Source of the DNA: Hamiltosporidium tvaerminnensis
Taxonomy: Eukaryota > Microsporidia > Dubosqiidae
Length of the DNA: 64,000 nt
Direction of reading: 5' to 3'
Assembly: GCA_022605425.2 (NCBI GenBank)
Contig: CM061248.1
Coordinates: forward strand, 1,380,060 to 1,444,059
Shown here in pieces: positions 35,911-50,116 of this stretch; within the stretch, counting starts at the first letter, position 1, and every line of letters begins with the position of its first letter. The notes below the pieces were generated by a model, which saw only the letters and a list, made by a program, of their open reading frames with translations, did not search any database and had not been told where the DNA came from. A program made the translations under genes and the position numbers.

Positions 35911-38900
35911 ATATAGAGATCTAAAAAAAATATCAACAAATTGAATGATTTTGAAAAATATTATTTCGATTCAAAAAGCTCCAAGATGGTGTGTGACAAA
36001 ACAATACAAATAAAACCGAATCATAAAAATCCTTAGAAGTGTTTAGGTTAGGTAATAACAATAAAATTTGACTTAAAATAAATTATTATAAAGAAAATTA
36101 TTTTCCATTCTGCTTAAAAAATAAAATTTGCTTTAATATTTTCATAATTAACAATATATTTTCTTTTTTATACAGGTTCGGTATGGCATCCTTTATATTA
36201 TTGTTTTAATATCCAAATTTGATCAGCTCTGTTTTTTTTCAGCTTTTCCTAACTACTACGTTATATAATCCAGAAAGCGTTATAAAATCTTCTATGAACT
36301 ATAAAATATTTTATTTTATTATTTACTGAGCTTTTATAAGTCATATACCGTCCTTTAAATATGTTTAAAGATCTCTCGCTTGTGCTGTCTTAAATGGAGC
36401 TCTTCTTTTATATGTAAACTTAAAAAATATATAGTTTTAAAGCAAAGACAAAAAAGTTCCTTTTTTTTAAAAATATAAAGGTTTTTTCGGAATATAAATT
36501 GCTTATTAGTAGTACAACATTCCAAGTTCGAAAATATAAAAATAGAAAAACAAAAATGACAATTGTACTACCTAAATTCGTCCGAATTGCAATTCTTGAC
36601 TAGTTTATATTTCTAGAAATTTACAGCGATACCTAGAAAATAATTCGAAATACCTTTAAGATATTTTTTCTCACTGGTATTAAATAGATATATCTAGCAC
36701 CTTCTTCAACTTCCTGTAGCCTCTGTGTATTTCTATTTGATCTTCATAAGAACAAGACTATTTCAAAATCTTTTCAGTCGCAAATAAATCAGTTTATGAA
36801 TTACTGGAATATCGAATCACGGAATATAGCGGGTTTCATCAAGTTACTTTGAAGCCTGGTAATTTAATCTTTAGAATTTTTGACAGTTCTGATATATTCT
36901 ACACCGACTCTTACAAGTTCTGAAATGTTTTCATTTTTTTTAATTACAGAAAATACAATTTTTCAAATAACAGACCGCACATTTAGTTTCTTAAAGTTAT
37001 ATTACATAAGGCAAATTAAAATAAAACAAAAAACTCAACATTTTATGATTTATGTAACTTTTACTATATTCTTATGTAGCTTTAAAATAAATAGTTTTTA
37101 TTAACATTTTGTAATATTTCTCACATAACCGAGACAGACTAAAATTTCTTTCCAAATGATATCCAGAAATATTTCAATTTTTAATTTGAATTTACACTTT
37201 GTTTAAGTCTATAAATTTATAATAAATTGAGCAATTTAAATCTCTTTTTAAAATACAAAATTATAGGAAACTCGATTCCAAAATTTGAAGAAAATAAACA
37301 TTTTCGGAGATAAAACTGTAATTTAGTAATACTAGCCAATGTAATCTAGTAACTCTAAATTTAACGAGTTTTCAAATTAAAATGGTTGTGCGTGATAATC
37401 TTCTTTAAGACCTCATTTTATTCCAAAATTTCAATATAAAATTCTAATTTATATATTTTATAATTTTTAAAATATTACAATTTTTTAAATGCTTCTATGG
37501 TTGTCGTATTTACATAATATAATAATTCTACTTGTGCAAAATTTTTCTTCCTCTAGCAAGAAATAAACTTTATATTCTTAATAAAGAGAATACTTAGTAG
37601 GTAACAGAAAAATATTTTTATTACATATATAAATACCTGCTAATTTTTTTTAAAAATTTTCTCTTATATTATATTTTTTGTGTACCATTTTCAAATATTT
37701 AAAATTTTTTTTAAAATTTATTCTTAAAAGCAATCATATTATTTTGTTAATTACACCTATTTTTACAGATTTTAATCGTAATAGTGTTCTCGAATTCCAG
37801 AAATTTTGTTTAACTTTTTTTGCTCAAACTGTAAAAAGATCCATATTTACACATTTGCCCAAAAATTTTTGTATACACGTTAAATGATTTTAAATAAAGT
37901 TCCTTGGTTAGTGTTTAGTATATGACAATTTTAAACTCTTTTTATAATATCATAGTGAATGAAAAACATGGTGAAGTTACTTGTATTAAAATGTAATTTA
38001 AGAAATTTTAAATTATTTTAAACGTAGCCAACCGTATTTAAGATCAAATTCATCGTTTTATTTATCAAAATCTATATCAGCTATATATACGCTACTTTAT
38101 GTTATTATTCGCAAACAAGCATATATTTGTTTACATTTTTGGTTTAAGTTTGCGATTCTAGCATCAAAATAAGTTATTTTCCAAGATCAATATGATAATA
38201 TCATTATAAAATCATTAAAAGTTTAAGATTAAACGAATTAGTTCTTTGGAAAGGTCAATATATATCTTAAAATTTTTTATTACATTTAATAGGAAAGTTT
38301 AATTGTTCAAATCAATGAAATTATCTTAGAAATTAATCTCTTGAGCTATAATTATCATATACACCAAAGAATGAAACAAAAAATTAATATGAATGTATAT
38401 TTTATATCTGAATGTCAATTTGTCTGAGATTATACTATAATGCCGTAATAGATATCATCAAAAATAAAATATAGAATCTAAACACTTTTTGGTAAAAAAT
38501 TTAATAAAAATATAGTTTTTTTTTGAGCTTAAAAGAAGCGTTCTATGATTTTTCCTAAAAAAGATGCCGAGATTATGTTTCTCAATAGTAAAGAGGTTTA
38601 AACTATTATTTTCTAATTCAAAATAAACGAAAAGTTTTTTTTCCGAAAATTGCTTAAATTAGTCTTTTATCTTTGAATAATCGAATACCCGTAACCGATC
38701 TGTCCATATTTAATACGTAGGAAAAATAAAAAAAAATTTGAATAATAAATCGCTACCTTAAAAATTATAAATATCAAATTTAACTGAGAGATGCAATAAA
38801 AAGAAGAGGCTTAGGAATATTTTATTTGTGTTTAATTATTTGAAAAAAAATTAAATAATCAAAAAATACTTTAGTAGTGTAAAAACTTTTGCTAAATTGG

Positions 38901-41900
38901 CCTGTCATTTTTATTTGATTAGATTTTAGACAAGTGCAAAGTATTTGGTAGATCCAGTAAAAATATTCTTTTCATCTCAAAGTAATATGGTTTAGCCATA
39001 ATAATAAAAGTTTATAAATGACTTCTAGTCCTCTAACACCAGGTATTTGGCTTTCTAGTATTAGAAGTGTCAAATCTGAAATCTTTCAATGAAAAATATT
39101 TTATCTCATAGAATTCCCCGAAAACAATTTTAAATACCAAACCATTATAAGTATTACAAGCTGTTATATAAATAAATTTTGCTTCCGAACAAAAAAAAAT
39201 ATGTGATTAACGTTTAAATAATGATTCTTTTTTTAAAAGTAACTGAATAGAAGTATTAAACTTAAAAATAAAATTTAAATTATTGTTATCCATATAGCCA
39301 AAAATCTCTACAAAATGTTTTTTAAAAAAATATGAATTTTAAATCGTCTTAAGAAAAAAACTATAGATTGTATTTAATTGATTAAGTCAAGGTTTTTGTT
39401 TTGTAACAAATAAAATTTAATCTTTACTTTAATTCATTCATTCAAATAAAACGTTAAGAATTTAAGCATAAGGTTGTGATATTTTAAGAGACATAGTATT
39501 TTAAAATCTCAATAATATTTTATGCGTTCAAAGTTAATAATGTGTCCTTTTATATTAACAAAGCAAAAAGAAAGTAACTATATATCTTAATTATTAAATC
39601 CGAAAGAATCATATTTCACTATTTCGAAATAAAATTTTTATAAATAATATCAAATCAATTTTTATACTAGAATACGCAGAATAAAGTTATTAAGGGAATC
39701 TATCTATTAATTGTTGACTATGTGAAATAAAGGAAATTTCTAAAATAGTTTTATATGATCATTGGTAAATTAATGCGTCTGATACACATATTTAAAAATT
39801 TAAATTGATTAAAAATATCTATTTATGTTGTAATAGTGCAATCAAGGTACATTATGCTTATATTCTAATTTTAGAAAACCCATAATTCGATTCTTCATTT
39901 AACTGAAAAAAATATAGATAGAAAAAAAATAATATGCTTTAGTAGAGAAGAGTTAGTGTAATTTGATTTTGAATATTAATTTTATGAGGAATCATAACCT
40001 TGGAATGAATTCAACATTTAAATAATTTTTTAATCCCTAAAATTTAAGTAGCAAATAACCTATACTAACTAAAAATTCTATATTGGATACAGAGAACGTC
40101 TCTGAAAGTGTTTTTTTTTTATAAAAAATAAAGGTCAAATTCAACAAAACTTTGCTAAAATTATTATAGAGTTTTTCGAAAAAATTACATTATGTTCTCA
40201 TAATAGACAGGAAACATCTGAATTTATTTCATGCGAGTGTTTCCAACCGAACTAAAAGTGTGTTGTCTAAAAAGGAATTGTATGAGTAGAAATTTTTATT
40301 TTAACAAACCAAAAAACAATATATTATGAACTAAAATTTAATGTCATTTTTTAGACAATTATATGTCTGGTAATTAAACATGATATACAGATTCTTTAAA
40401 ACCGTTGTTGTTCCTTTAATTTGAAAGATAATTTGGAATTTCTACTATATTTTGTTTTAGTAATTTTTGCGAATTTTATTTGAATAAAATACTATCTAGT
40501 ATTATTTTCTTTCCTTTGCCTAACAAATATATTTATTTACGTTTTCTTTTCACTATTACTAAAAAAAGAAGATAAAATATGATTAAAATAAAATTTATAT
40601 TAAAAAAATAGAAACATTCATCTAAATTTTTGATACACAAAAAAACAAATACTTGACTGTATTTACAAAAAGATAATTTTTCAAAGCGACTCAAGTTTTT
40701 TCTAGCTTAAGAGAGATAAACGGAAGAAGTATTAAAAATTGTGTTTTCTTTGTCTTTCATGAATATGACCCAATCCGAAGCAATAAAAGTATCAATATTC
40801 GTTTGATTAATTATTCATTTGAAGACGGATAACTTCAATTTTAAAGCTCTATCAATAAAAATTTTAAGATTTTAAATTTATATGATCATGTTTACTCGTT
40901 TAAGACGAAAGATTCTAAACAAAGGAAAACAAAGTATTTTAAATCTCATATTTAAATTAGAACAGTACGCATACCACCAAATACATTTATGATTGTTTGT
41001 GAATAAGAAAATTTTTTATTTTCTTTATATGAATAACAAGTTATCTAAAAAATTGAATTTTATTTAGATATGTAGTTTTCAACTGAATAGTTATTTGCCC
41101 CTTTACAAGAAATTTTTTTAAAATTTAAAATGTCCATAAAACAAAAGACATTCAAAAATTTATGAAAGAAGCCCTGAAATGAAAGAAAACTAGAAACCAT
41201 CAAAGATAAAACGTTAGATTCCGGAACCCGTTATTATATTGATGTGTGTAAGAAAAAACTTTGGTTTTTACATTCTCTGATAATAAATAAATGATTGCTG
41301 ATGTTTGGAAGATTTCCATAGCTTTCTTTGCATACTTAGAGAAAAGATTTTTTTATTATTTCAATATATTTATACGGTAATATGCAGTCTTATAGAAGAA
41401 TTTATAGATCAGAAAAATAAAAATTTGGGTTTTAAGAAAATTTCAATTGATAAATTTACGAAAATAGAATCCTTTTAGTTGTTATAAAAATGCTGTTTTT
41501 ATTGCTTCGTAAACTTTTTAATTACGTCGATAGCACGGAATAATTTAATAGATTTTTTGATCTATATGTATTAATTTGGATAAATTTTAGGGTTGTTTGC
41601 TGTTATGAACAACAAGTAAAAATAAAACTTAGGAAATAAAATGAAAATTAGGAAAAATTAGAAGGAAAACAGATTTTCAGATTTTTTCAAACTGTGAAAG
41701 GAAAGATGCGAAAAACAGCAAGTTGTATATGCAGAAAATTATGCTGTTCATTTATTTTGACACAAAAGTATGAAAAGTGCTATAATATTTTGCAAGTAGA
41801 TTATAAAGAATTCCCGAAATTACTTTGGTTCTATTTTGTAATTTCTAAAATAAATTTCATAATCGATTCAAAATCTAAGAAATACCTCAGATAAAGAATT

Positions 41901-44900
41901 AAAGAAATAATTATTAAAGATTCATAATAAATATTTTTTTCAAAATCCATTTAATTAGTACAGTCGAATAAATATATTTTACTCAAAAAGACAGCCTAAT
42001 GCCCTCTTAAGAAAAAACATTTTTATTTTGAATTAAATAATTTCTACATTTTTTACATTTTCTTGTTTTTTTAATTTTATTCAATTACTTAAAATCTTTT
42101 TTTTCAAACAAAATCTGTATTGTTTTAATGAGAGATGCGCAATATCATAATAAGTTTGTAGACTTATATGAAGACCTTTAAATAGGCGTTTACATCTTCT
42201 TTTCTAAATATCTTTACAGATTAAGTAATTTTTTCAGCATATTATTTAATGTATGGATTTATATAATAAACGCAATAAGTTTCGATTTTATTGTACACCC
42301 TGCTCTTTTTTGCTAGTAATTCACGTGTTTAGATGTGATAATAATATTTAAAGATAAATAAAATTTCTTTCGGATTTTCAAGACATTAAATGAGAAGAAA
42401 AAATAAGAGATAAATAATCTAATATATGTATATTAGGCCATTATAAAAGTCTGGCTCCTAACTGGTCGCCCTTACTATTATTTGTTAAATATAATATTTT
42501 GAAAAATTTATATTTTTTCCCAATTTCTAGAATCCATGCAACATATGTTTAGACTATTTAAAACATTAAAAGCAATAAAAGTTAAACTTTTTGTTTATAT
42601 CCCCTGATTTCTATTTAGAACATAGTTTTTCTAACAAAAAAAAGATTATTTAGGTTAAATTCTATATTCTATAATTTCTATATCTCGTTTTTCTCGTATT
42701 CACCATTTGGTTATGACTAAATCTTTCTGATTTATAGAAGCAAATTGTTTCGATTTTTGTATCACTACCGCTCGAATAACTATATCTTCTGTTTCTTTCT
42801 GGATTTTAAGCATATAAAGTAATTTTCATTGTTTTATAGGGTATTGATTTCTATAGTTTCAGGATATATCCATATTCTAACTTCTAATATTTATCTCAAA
42901 ACAAAAATATATTATAAGATATTAATTTAATTTGCTTATTGTTCTAAATTTTTAATATTGATTGTTTCACTCTGATCAATTTAATTTCTATATACTGAAC
43001 TTCTATAAATCGCACAAATATTTCCTATAAAAAAATATATAACATATTATCAGCGTTTTATTATCTAAAATAATATTTTCAAGCTATTATTCTCTTTTTA
43101 TAAGAGAAGTAAATATATCAGTTTATTTATTAGATTTCCAAATAAAATTAAATCGATTTTCATACTTGCGTACTTCCCTTTCGAATGATAAATATCCTAA
43201 ATTTATAATCATATTTTTTTCTAAAAAAGCATTAGAGCCTATATATATATAAATAAACTGAATTCATGAAGCAAAAATATATAAAATTAGTAATTGCAAC
43301 GTCTAATAAAAGCTTAAATTAATATTTTTATACTTTTAACAGTTCCCATTTAATTTTACTTAATCTAATTAATACTTAACATGAAATTTAGAAGGAAGAA
43401 GAAATTAAAAAAAAATTGTGTTAAAAAACATTTCTTAAAAAAATTATTCTTAGATTTATTTTCGAAATAAATTCGTATCTAATACCTTTAGACGCGCACA
43501 ATCTATTCGTTTTGGGCATCTTCTTATAAATACCACCCATAACATAAAATTATACTCATGAAAAGAAAACTTTCTTCTGTTAGATAAAAATCAGACTCGT
43601 ATATATTCTGATATAATTCTAGATAATATTATTTAAATCTATGTGCTTTTTTACTTTTCATATTCAAGAAGTAAAATCTTTTTAAAGGTTTAAATTTTTT
43701 ACTTAACAGTATCATAGAATCTCTTTTATCAATAAAATTAAAAATAAAGCTATTTTGCAAATAAAAGTAATTAAAAACATTTTTTAAAATATGGTTTCGA
43801 AACTTTCATAAGCAAAATTCCAATTCAAACAGTTACAATTTAGCATGTTTCTCAAAAAATATTTATGTTTAACTCAATACAAATAAAAGTTATTACAATA
43901 AGTTGGAAAAACAATTTCTTCTCCAGATCTAATATAAAAAAAAATATCTGTCATCGTTTGCATTTACCATATATAGTTAGGTACCATAAAAAGCCATTTA
44001 CTTTTTAAACATAGAGAAAAAAACTTATCTAATCGAAAAAAACACTATTTAGAATTTTTTGATAGTCTTAAATTATTCGGTTGAATAAATACATTACCGT
44101 TTTATTATAGAAGAAAACATAGATAATATAAAAATGCTTTTTCTATAAATTTTATATTTATTCACATAGATATATAATAATCAAAAAAACAATTAAAAAC
44201 TTATTTTATTGACTACGTTTACATCAAAAATATTTCTTAAATAGTTTTTAGTCGAATATTTACATATAATATATGTATATTGAAAAAAATATTATAAAAT
44301 AAGATAGGCGGTAAAAACCAACAAAAAATATTGGTATAACGAATTTAAATTTTAAAATCATATTCAAGAAAAATTTAACCAACGTACGTATGAAAAATAA
44401 ATTACAAAATAAAATAATGAAAGGTAATTTCTAAAATAAATAATTTAATATAAAGAGTATACGAAAAAGATTACAGGAAAAGTATCACAACGTAAAAATA
44501 TAAAATGATTAAGAATAAAACAAAGTGAAAATAAAGAAATATTTTGTAGTTACGATATTTAGAAAACTGTAAAGCTTATAAAATCTGAATATTTTATTAG
44601 AAGTTCATTTAGAAAAATTTAGAAGACTTGAAAAAATATTAATAAAGAGTGATTCATTTCGAGAAAGCCAATTACTATTTATTTTCGCTCTTTTCTAACC
44701 AGTTCTCTATTTCTTCTATTTATCTATAAACTTTCATCTTTATAATATTGAATATATTTATGACATATATGGATAGAAATCAAATTTACAAAATATGAAA
44801 AATAAAAAAGAAGTTATAATATTTTAAAATAAATAAACGAACAGTAAACCAAGAATAAAATAAATATTACGAGAGTAGTTTTTTTTTGGTTTATTTGAAT

Positions 44901-45360
44901 TCTAGAACACTTCTTCGTTTGTATTGAAATGTCTGTATAATTTTATTTTTTTTCTATATAGTAATAAAATGTTTGCATTGCTAAAAAAATAAATATATAA
45001 AAAAAATTAAAACGAAACCCTACTGATTCAAATCGGAAATGTGGTTATATAATAATAGATATGTGAATAGAAATAAATATTAAACCAAGGAAGAAAACAT
45101 TAGACAATTTAACGAAAGAACTAGATGAAATGTTTATTTTAATTGTAAAGATTTATTTAAATTAAGCCATCAAATATATTGTACAAAATGATAGCATCAA
45201 GGTGATATAATTTGAAACGAAGTATTACACTTGTTTCCGCAGCAGTTAGAGTTTTATTTATTCAAAGATTATATTTTGTCGCAGTCATTTATATTTTTAT
45301 AAATTGCTTTTTTTGCATCCTATCATTCTAAAATTATTTTAATTTACCAGATTGTATTAC
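35911..45360. other. A+T-rich DNA without recognised gene
   Basis: Almost 9.5 kb with no supported gene, RNA or element. The plus-strand frames at 36880-37104, 37678-37887 and 41694-41894 are short, Phe/Ile/Lys-rich and unmatched. Stretches at 36140-36420 and 36660-36900 are slightly G+C richer and could be very old relics, but I cannot identify them. Confidence 0.5.
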
Positions 45361-45410
45361 ACATAAGAAAAGCAAAATTTATTCCACATAAGAAAAGCAA
45401 AATTTATTCC
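45361..45410. repeat. Perfect 25 bp tandem duplication
   Basis: Two identical adjacent 25-mers, starting ACATAAGAAAAGCAAAATTT (45361-45385 and 45386-45410), followed by the first bases of a third. Identity in a region where other repeats are strongly diverged means it arose recently, probably by slippage or end-joining repair. Confidence 0.9.
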
Positions 45411-45919
45411 ACATTAGATCATGTTCTAGATATTTCAAAAAATAAAAATGGATTACAATTAGATTTATTGCTTAACATACCCTTTCACACATCAACTCAG
45501 TATCCTAACAATTAAAATTTGAAAAACGTAATCAATAATAAAATTTTTGTATAATAATTTCATTTCTTAAATAAGTAATCCTGTTAATGGCTTTCTAATA
45601 CTGAATAAATTTCTTTTATTATTTTAAATCTGTACTTGCTGTCTTAAGAACAGTTATGGCCAACGATAGAAAATTGCAAAGGTTGGCATTTGGGTATTTT
45701 TTTTCTAAAATCTTAACCATTTATGAATTGCTTTATTATCATGCGTAAATTAAATTTTTTTTTCTAAATTATTCATGAGTAATTATTTTTAAATAATAAA
45801 ACTTTAACGTTTTCTTACAATTAAAAATATTTCAGTTTTCTGTTTATGTTCATTGGTAAATTACTTTAAAAATTTTCTTGGTGAAAATCCTTTAAAATAT
45901 CTTGTATTTTTTCATATAC

Positions 45920-48280
45920 GTTTTTTATACGTTGTATGAAGAACAACTTTATTAAAAAGAAAAATACTTTAGCATAGAACACACCTCACTCATGTATCAT
46001 AAAGTAAATAGTTTTTTTTATACTTTGAATGAAATAGGTAAAGATAATTTAAAAGAATAACGTATTATGAAAGAAGTAAATGAAATTTATTTGTTTTTAA
46101 AAGTTTAAACTTAACCCCAGCAAATATTTATTTTTTTCTTTATGTTATACATTCACATCAAGTCTTCTTAAATAGGCCATTATGTCCAATGATTAAGCTC
46201 TTTAAGATTGTGTTATTACAATTAGAATTGATGAAATTAATATGGTAATTATCTACCAATATATTATAACGGAATGAATTTACCTATTTAGTTTGTTTGC
46301 CTCTAAACAAGAACGGATAAGTTTTTAAACTTACCCTTTGAATCATAGTGGTAACACATTTAAAAGCTTCAATATGCCCGTTCTATAATCAAATTCAGTC
46401 TAGGTTGTTTATAATAAATAGATCCACCTGCGATTTTCCAATAAATATCTCAATTGTTTGTGGCACAAGTTTCTATGGCTTCTATATTAGATTTAATATT
46501 TATTCATATTAAAAGAGATCAGAGGTTTCATAGCAAAATAGTCATAAGTATCTTAAGCCAAGGCCATTGCATTAAAAACCCAGCCTTTTATAATTTATTT
46601 GACTTTAAAAAATTTATCGACTTTTTTTCTATATTTCAATGATAAAAATGGTAATTTTGATATTAAAATTTATAAATCAACAAAGATAATCATAAAATTT
46701 AATTTGTAATATTATAAATTCATGACTCCTTTAATTATAAGACAATATATACTTATCTTTCTAAATTAATATTCACCTATAAATATATTTAGATATTAAA
46801 ATGATATAATCCTTGCTTATTTCGGAATAGTATAGACTGCCCATTAATTTGGGAAGATTTGATTGTAGATTAATATAGAATTACGAGAAAGTATATTAAA
46901 AATTAGTTATATTAATTGGGTTTGAGCCGAACTAAATTTAATTAAAGTTTAACTTTCTTATAATCATATCAAAATATTATTTACATTATTATATTTTGGC
47001 TTTATTTCTTGTTTTAATACGTATACTTAATAAAAATAGTTACAATCTAAAAACCAAAGAAAATATATCAAACGAACTATTTTAAAAATTATTGTAACAA
47101 TTTTCTTTCAATTAGGCAAATAACTTAAGAGTACTTAATTTTACATAAATTGGATGCAAAGTATTTATTAGAATTTGGTTTTAATATAGAAGTAGCATAA
47201 TAAAAAGTTTTCTGTATCACTTCATGACAGTTTACTGTACTATATATATTATTTAAAAGTCTAATTAATTTAAAATTAGATATAAATTAAAAATATACTT
47301 AACATATTTAAATCGAATTAATATACGTATAATTATAATGATTTAAGTTATTTAAATCTCACTATATAGTTTAAAATGAAATATTTATTGCTATCTATAT
47401 TTAAATGAACCAAATATCAGAGTTCATTATACTATAAATTGTATTATATATTAGTAAATCAAAGCCATTAAAAATCCCAAAATATCATATATATTTCAAC
47501 AAAAGCAATAGTATTACATTTCTCATTAATTACTCGAAAGTATTATACATGATATTTGAATACTTTTTACATTTATATCTTTTTTTAATTAGTTTTATAT
47601 TGTGTTTAAGAAGTTGTAACAATGCATATATAATATGCGCTATAACTGTTTGATTAATTTAAGGAAAGGTAAATAGTAAAGGTTATTTTGAAATCTATAG
47701 TTACGTATGAATCCCTTATATGATTAATGTTTCCAACAATATACTGCGGGCTTTTCAAAACGAGTTAACCAAATTTAATCCAGCCATATTTAGGTTGAAC
47801 ACAACTTATTATGACCAAGATTATAAAACCTCGTTTTTAAATACTATGTTAGGGTTTTAATAGTACGAATGTTCCAAACAACCATAAAAAACCAACCAAT
47901 ACCTTACACACAAAAACTTCCAATTATGTTAAATTTTATAAGTTTATTAGGGTTAACATATTAATATAATATCAGAAGAGAAAATAATTACTTATATTTA
48001 CGAATATTATATATTGATATGAAATAACTAATTTGAAGTTAAATGAATATAAAATGAACAAATAACATAAATTTTATACATTATTTAGCTATAAATCTTG
48101 CTTTGAAATATAAATTAATCATTGAAATGACCTGAATTATTTTATATGACCCAAACAAGTGATTGATTAAGTAACGACCTGAATTTGTAAATGAATAAGA
48201 AAAGAATGAAGTAAAATAAATGTAACAGAATTGAAAAAAGTCATTTCGAAAAAAAAACAACCAAAAAACCAAAAAATGTA
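45920..48280. repeat. Unit A repeat, copy (v), full length
   Basis: Colinear with copies at 25.2-27.5 and 58.64-60.98 kb. Landmarks: 'acctcactcatgtatca' (45982), 'aaataggccattatgtcc' (46170), 'taccaatatatta' (46254), 'ttctatggcttctatatta' (46469), 'tataaatatatttagatatt' (46780), the family ORF at 47720, and 'caaacaagtgattgattaag' (48152). The 62-codon plus frame at 46454-46642 sits over the presumed minus-strand gene and is probably a shadow. Confidence 0.7.
47720..47987 (+). pseudogene. Subtelomeric family gene, copy v
   Basis: N-terminal block MINVSNNILRAF-Q-NE-L-TKFN-P-AIF-R-x-NTTYYDQD, then TAA in the frame used by this part. The C-terminal block continues one base out of frame (K-K-P-T-N-T-L-H-T-K-T-S-N-Y), ending near 47987. 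Recognisable codons extend upstream (an N-I-I-Y-I-S-T-K-A-I-V peptide near 47500), so the original gene was longer than 88 codons. Unknown function. Confidence 0.55.
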
Positions 48281-49397
48281 TGTACTGCTATAACTAAAAT
48301 GAGTTTTAGCAAAAAAAATTTGATATAAGTAAATTTTTAAATTAAGAAAACACAGCCAAAATGAATAATAAACTAAAAAAATGTACGAAAGAAATATCGG
48401 TAACTGTAATCTAACATATAATCTCTTTTTATGCAAGAAAAATATTATATTTTAACATCTATAAACAAAAGTATTTATTTAAACATAAATAACGAACTAT
48501 ATACTAATTTACATTAAAGTAACGACTTTATAAATTTTATATAACATAAATTTACTCCAAACTAGTACAGGATAAATCAGGAATAGTTTGTTAATATAAC
48601 GCATATACGAAACTATGTGTATTTAATTGAAAGCCAATATAAAAATACCGAGAGCAAAATATATAAGAAAAACAAGTAGATTTTTTAACTATGTAAGACA
48701 CATTACAATTCCAAGACTAAGACACAATAAACTTAAATTTACAAAAATATACATGACTTAATAAAATTTTAGAAAAGGTAATTAAATAAGGAATAAAAAC
48801 CCATTCTAAAGTATTATATCTAAAAAATAGGCATTTACAAAACCTCCATAGTATTATACATAATATTAAAGAATTTAAAATCAAAATTTTAAAGTTTAAA
48901 AAAATTATTGTGAATTAATCAAAGTAAACACATAAGCTATAATTATCTTAAAGATTTATATAACATTTTAGACGCCTTTAAAATTGGGTTATTAAGAAAA
49001 ATAGTATAAAAACAAAATTAATACAAATAATATGTAAGAAAAGTATATATTTTAAACATAAACCGAAAATTAGATAAAAAATAGAATGCTAATAAACATA
49101 AAATTAGATCTGTAAACTAAAAGAATCTATGAGATATTCAAATTAAGAACGACAGTGTAGTTCGATAGGATTTATTTTATTTGCGAAATAATGCTCGATA
49201 AATAAATAGTACAACTAGAACTTTCTTTATTAGAATACATATTTTTTAGTGAAATAACTTAAATTGTGAAAATAAATAGAATAATAATTTAAATGATATA
49301 AACCGTAAAATGAAAAATAATATTACATAAGTTTAAAGTAACTGAATATCAGCGTTAACGAAAAATATATAATAATTGCATAAACCAAAACACATTA
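48281..49397. other. A-rich tract after unit A copy (v)
   Basis: Plus strand A-rich, no gene. The overlapping minus-strand frames at 48081-48272 and 48167-48436 are Phe-rich translations of this A+T-rich strand and are rejected as genes. Confidence 0.55.
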
Positions 49398-50116
49398 AAT
49401 GAATTAAAACTATACAATATTTTTAATAAAGGAGTAAGTGTTGTACTTTTTCATAAAATTGCTTAGTTCTAGGTTTGACATCAGTGACTGGACCTAACAC
49501 TCCATCGTTACCTTTAGAATACCTAAATCCCAAAGCATTTCATATATAATAGCTTAAGAACCCATTTAATAAGCAATTTAGTTGCTTCGAGTTTGTTAAT
49601 ATCTGTTGCGGAGGTGTGATTGTATATAGAACCCGACTCGAATTGTACCTTTACATACCCTGCAGCATTTTAACTTAATATACACGTGCCGAATAAACTA
49701 ACAGCTAGCTAAGATATATTTCGGCGAATTACACGAAAAAACCAGCGAAGATGCAATGTCATACCACCATAAATAACCCACGCAATCCCTTTTCAGTTTT
49801 AGAAGGGTTTATCTTTCTATTTCCAATTCGCAGAGTCTTCTAAAGCAGTTTTTAAGACTAGATTTTTAAATTTCTATGGATATTATCTATAAGTTCAAGT
49901 GCAGTCTACAATTGAGCACAAGAAAAAAGCAAAAATATATTAATATAAAATTTTCGTGATTTTATGAACTTCTCCTTTTCATACGAACACCCATGTAACA
50001 AACGTAGAAGTAGTGTGGTTTTTATCACACCAAAAATCCAAAATATTTTCTTCACACCAGTTTGACTTAATCATTGCCAAGAAGAATGTTTTTTTTGTGA
50101 CTATCCTCACACCACC
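49398..50116 (-). mobile_element. Decayed full-length copy of the 730 bp element
   Basis: Reverse-complement match to 52755-53484 over its whole length. Exact shared words in the right order include CTAGCTAAGATATATTTC (49705-49722, matching 53152-53169), TGCAATGTCATA (49752-49763) and AGTTCTAGGTTT (49465-49476). Its 5' end at 50116 starts GGTGG like the intact copy. Many G and C positions of the intact copy are A or T here, while the ends are still recognisable, so it is an older insertion of the same element. I found no surviving target-site duplication. Confidence 0.8.

Noticed and set aside
46454-46642. 62-codon plus-strand frame in unit A copy (v)
   Set aside because: Not open in the other copies. 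The opposite strand shows better peptide conservation, so this is probably a shadow.
48081-48436. Overlapping minus-strand frames of 63 and 89 codons
   Set aside because: Phe/Tyr/Ser-rich translations of A-rich DNA; not shared by other unit A copies.
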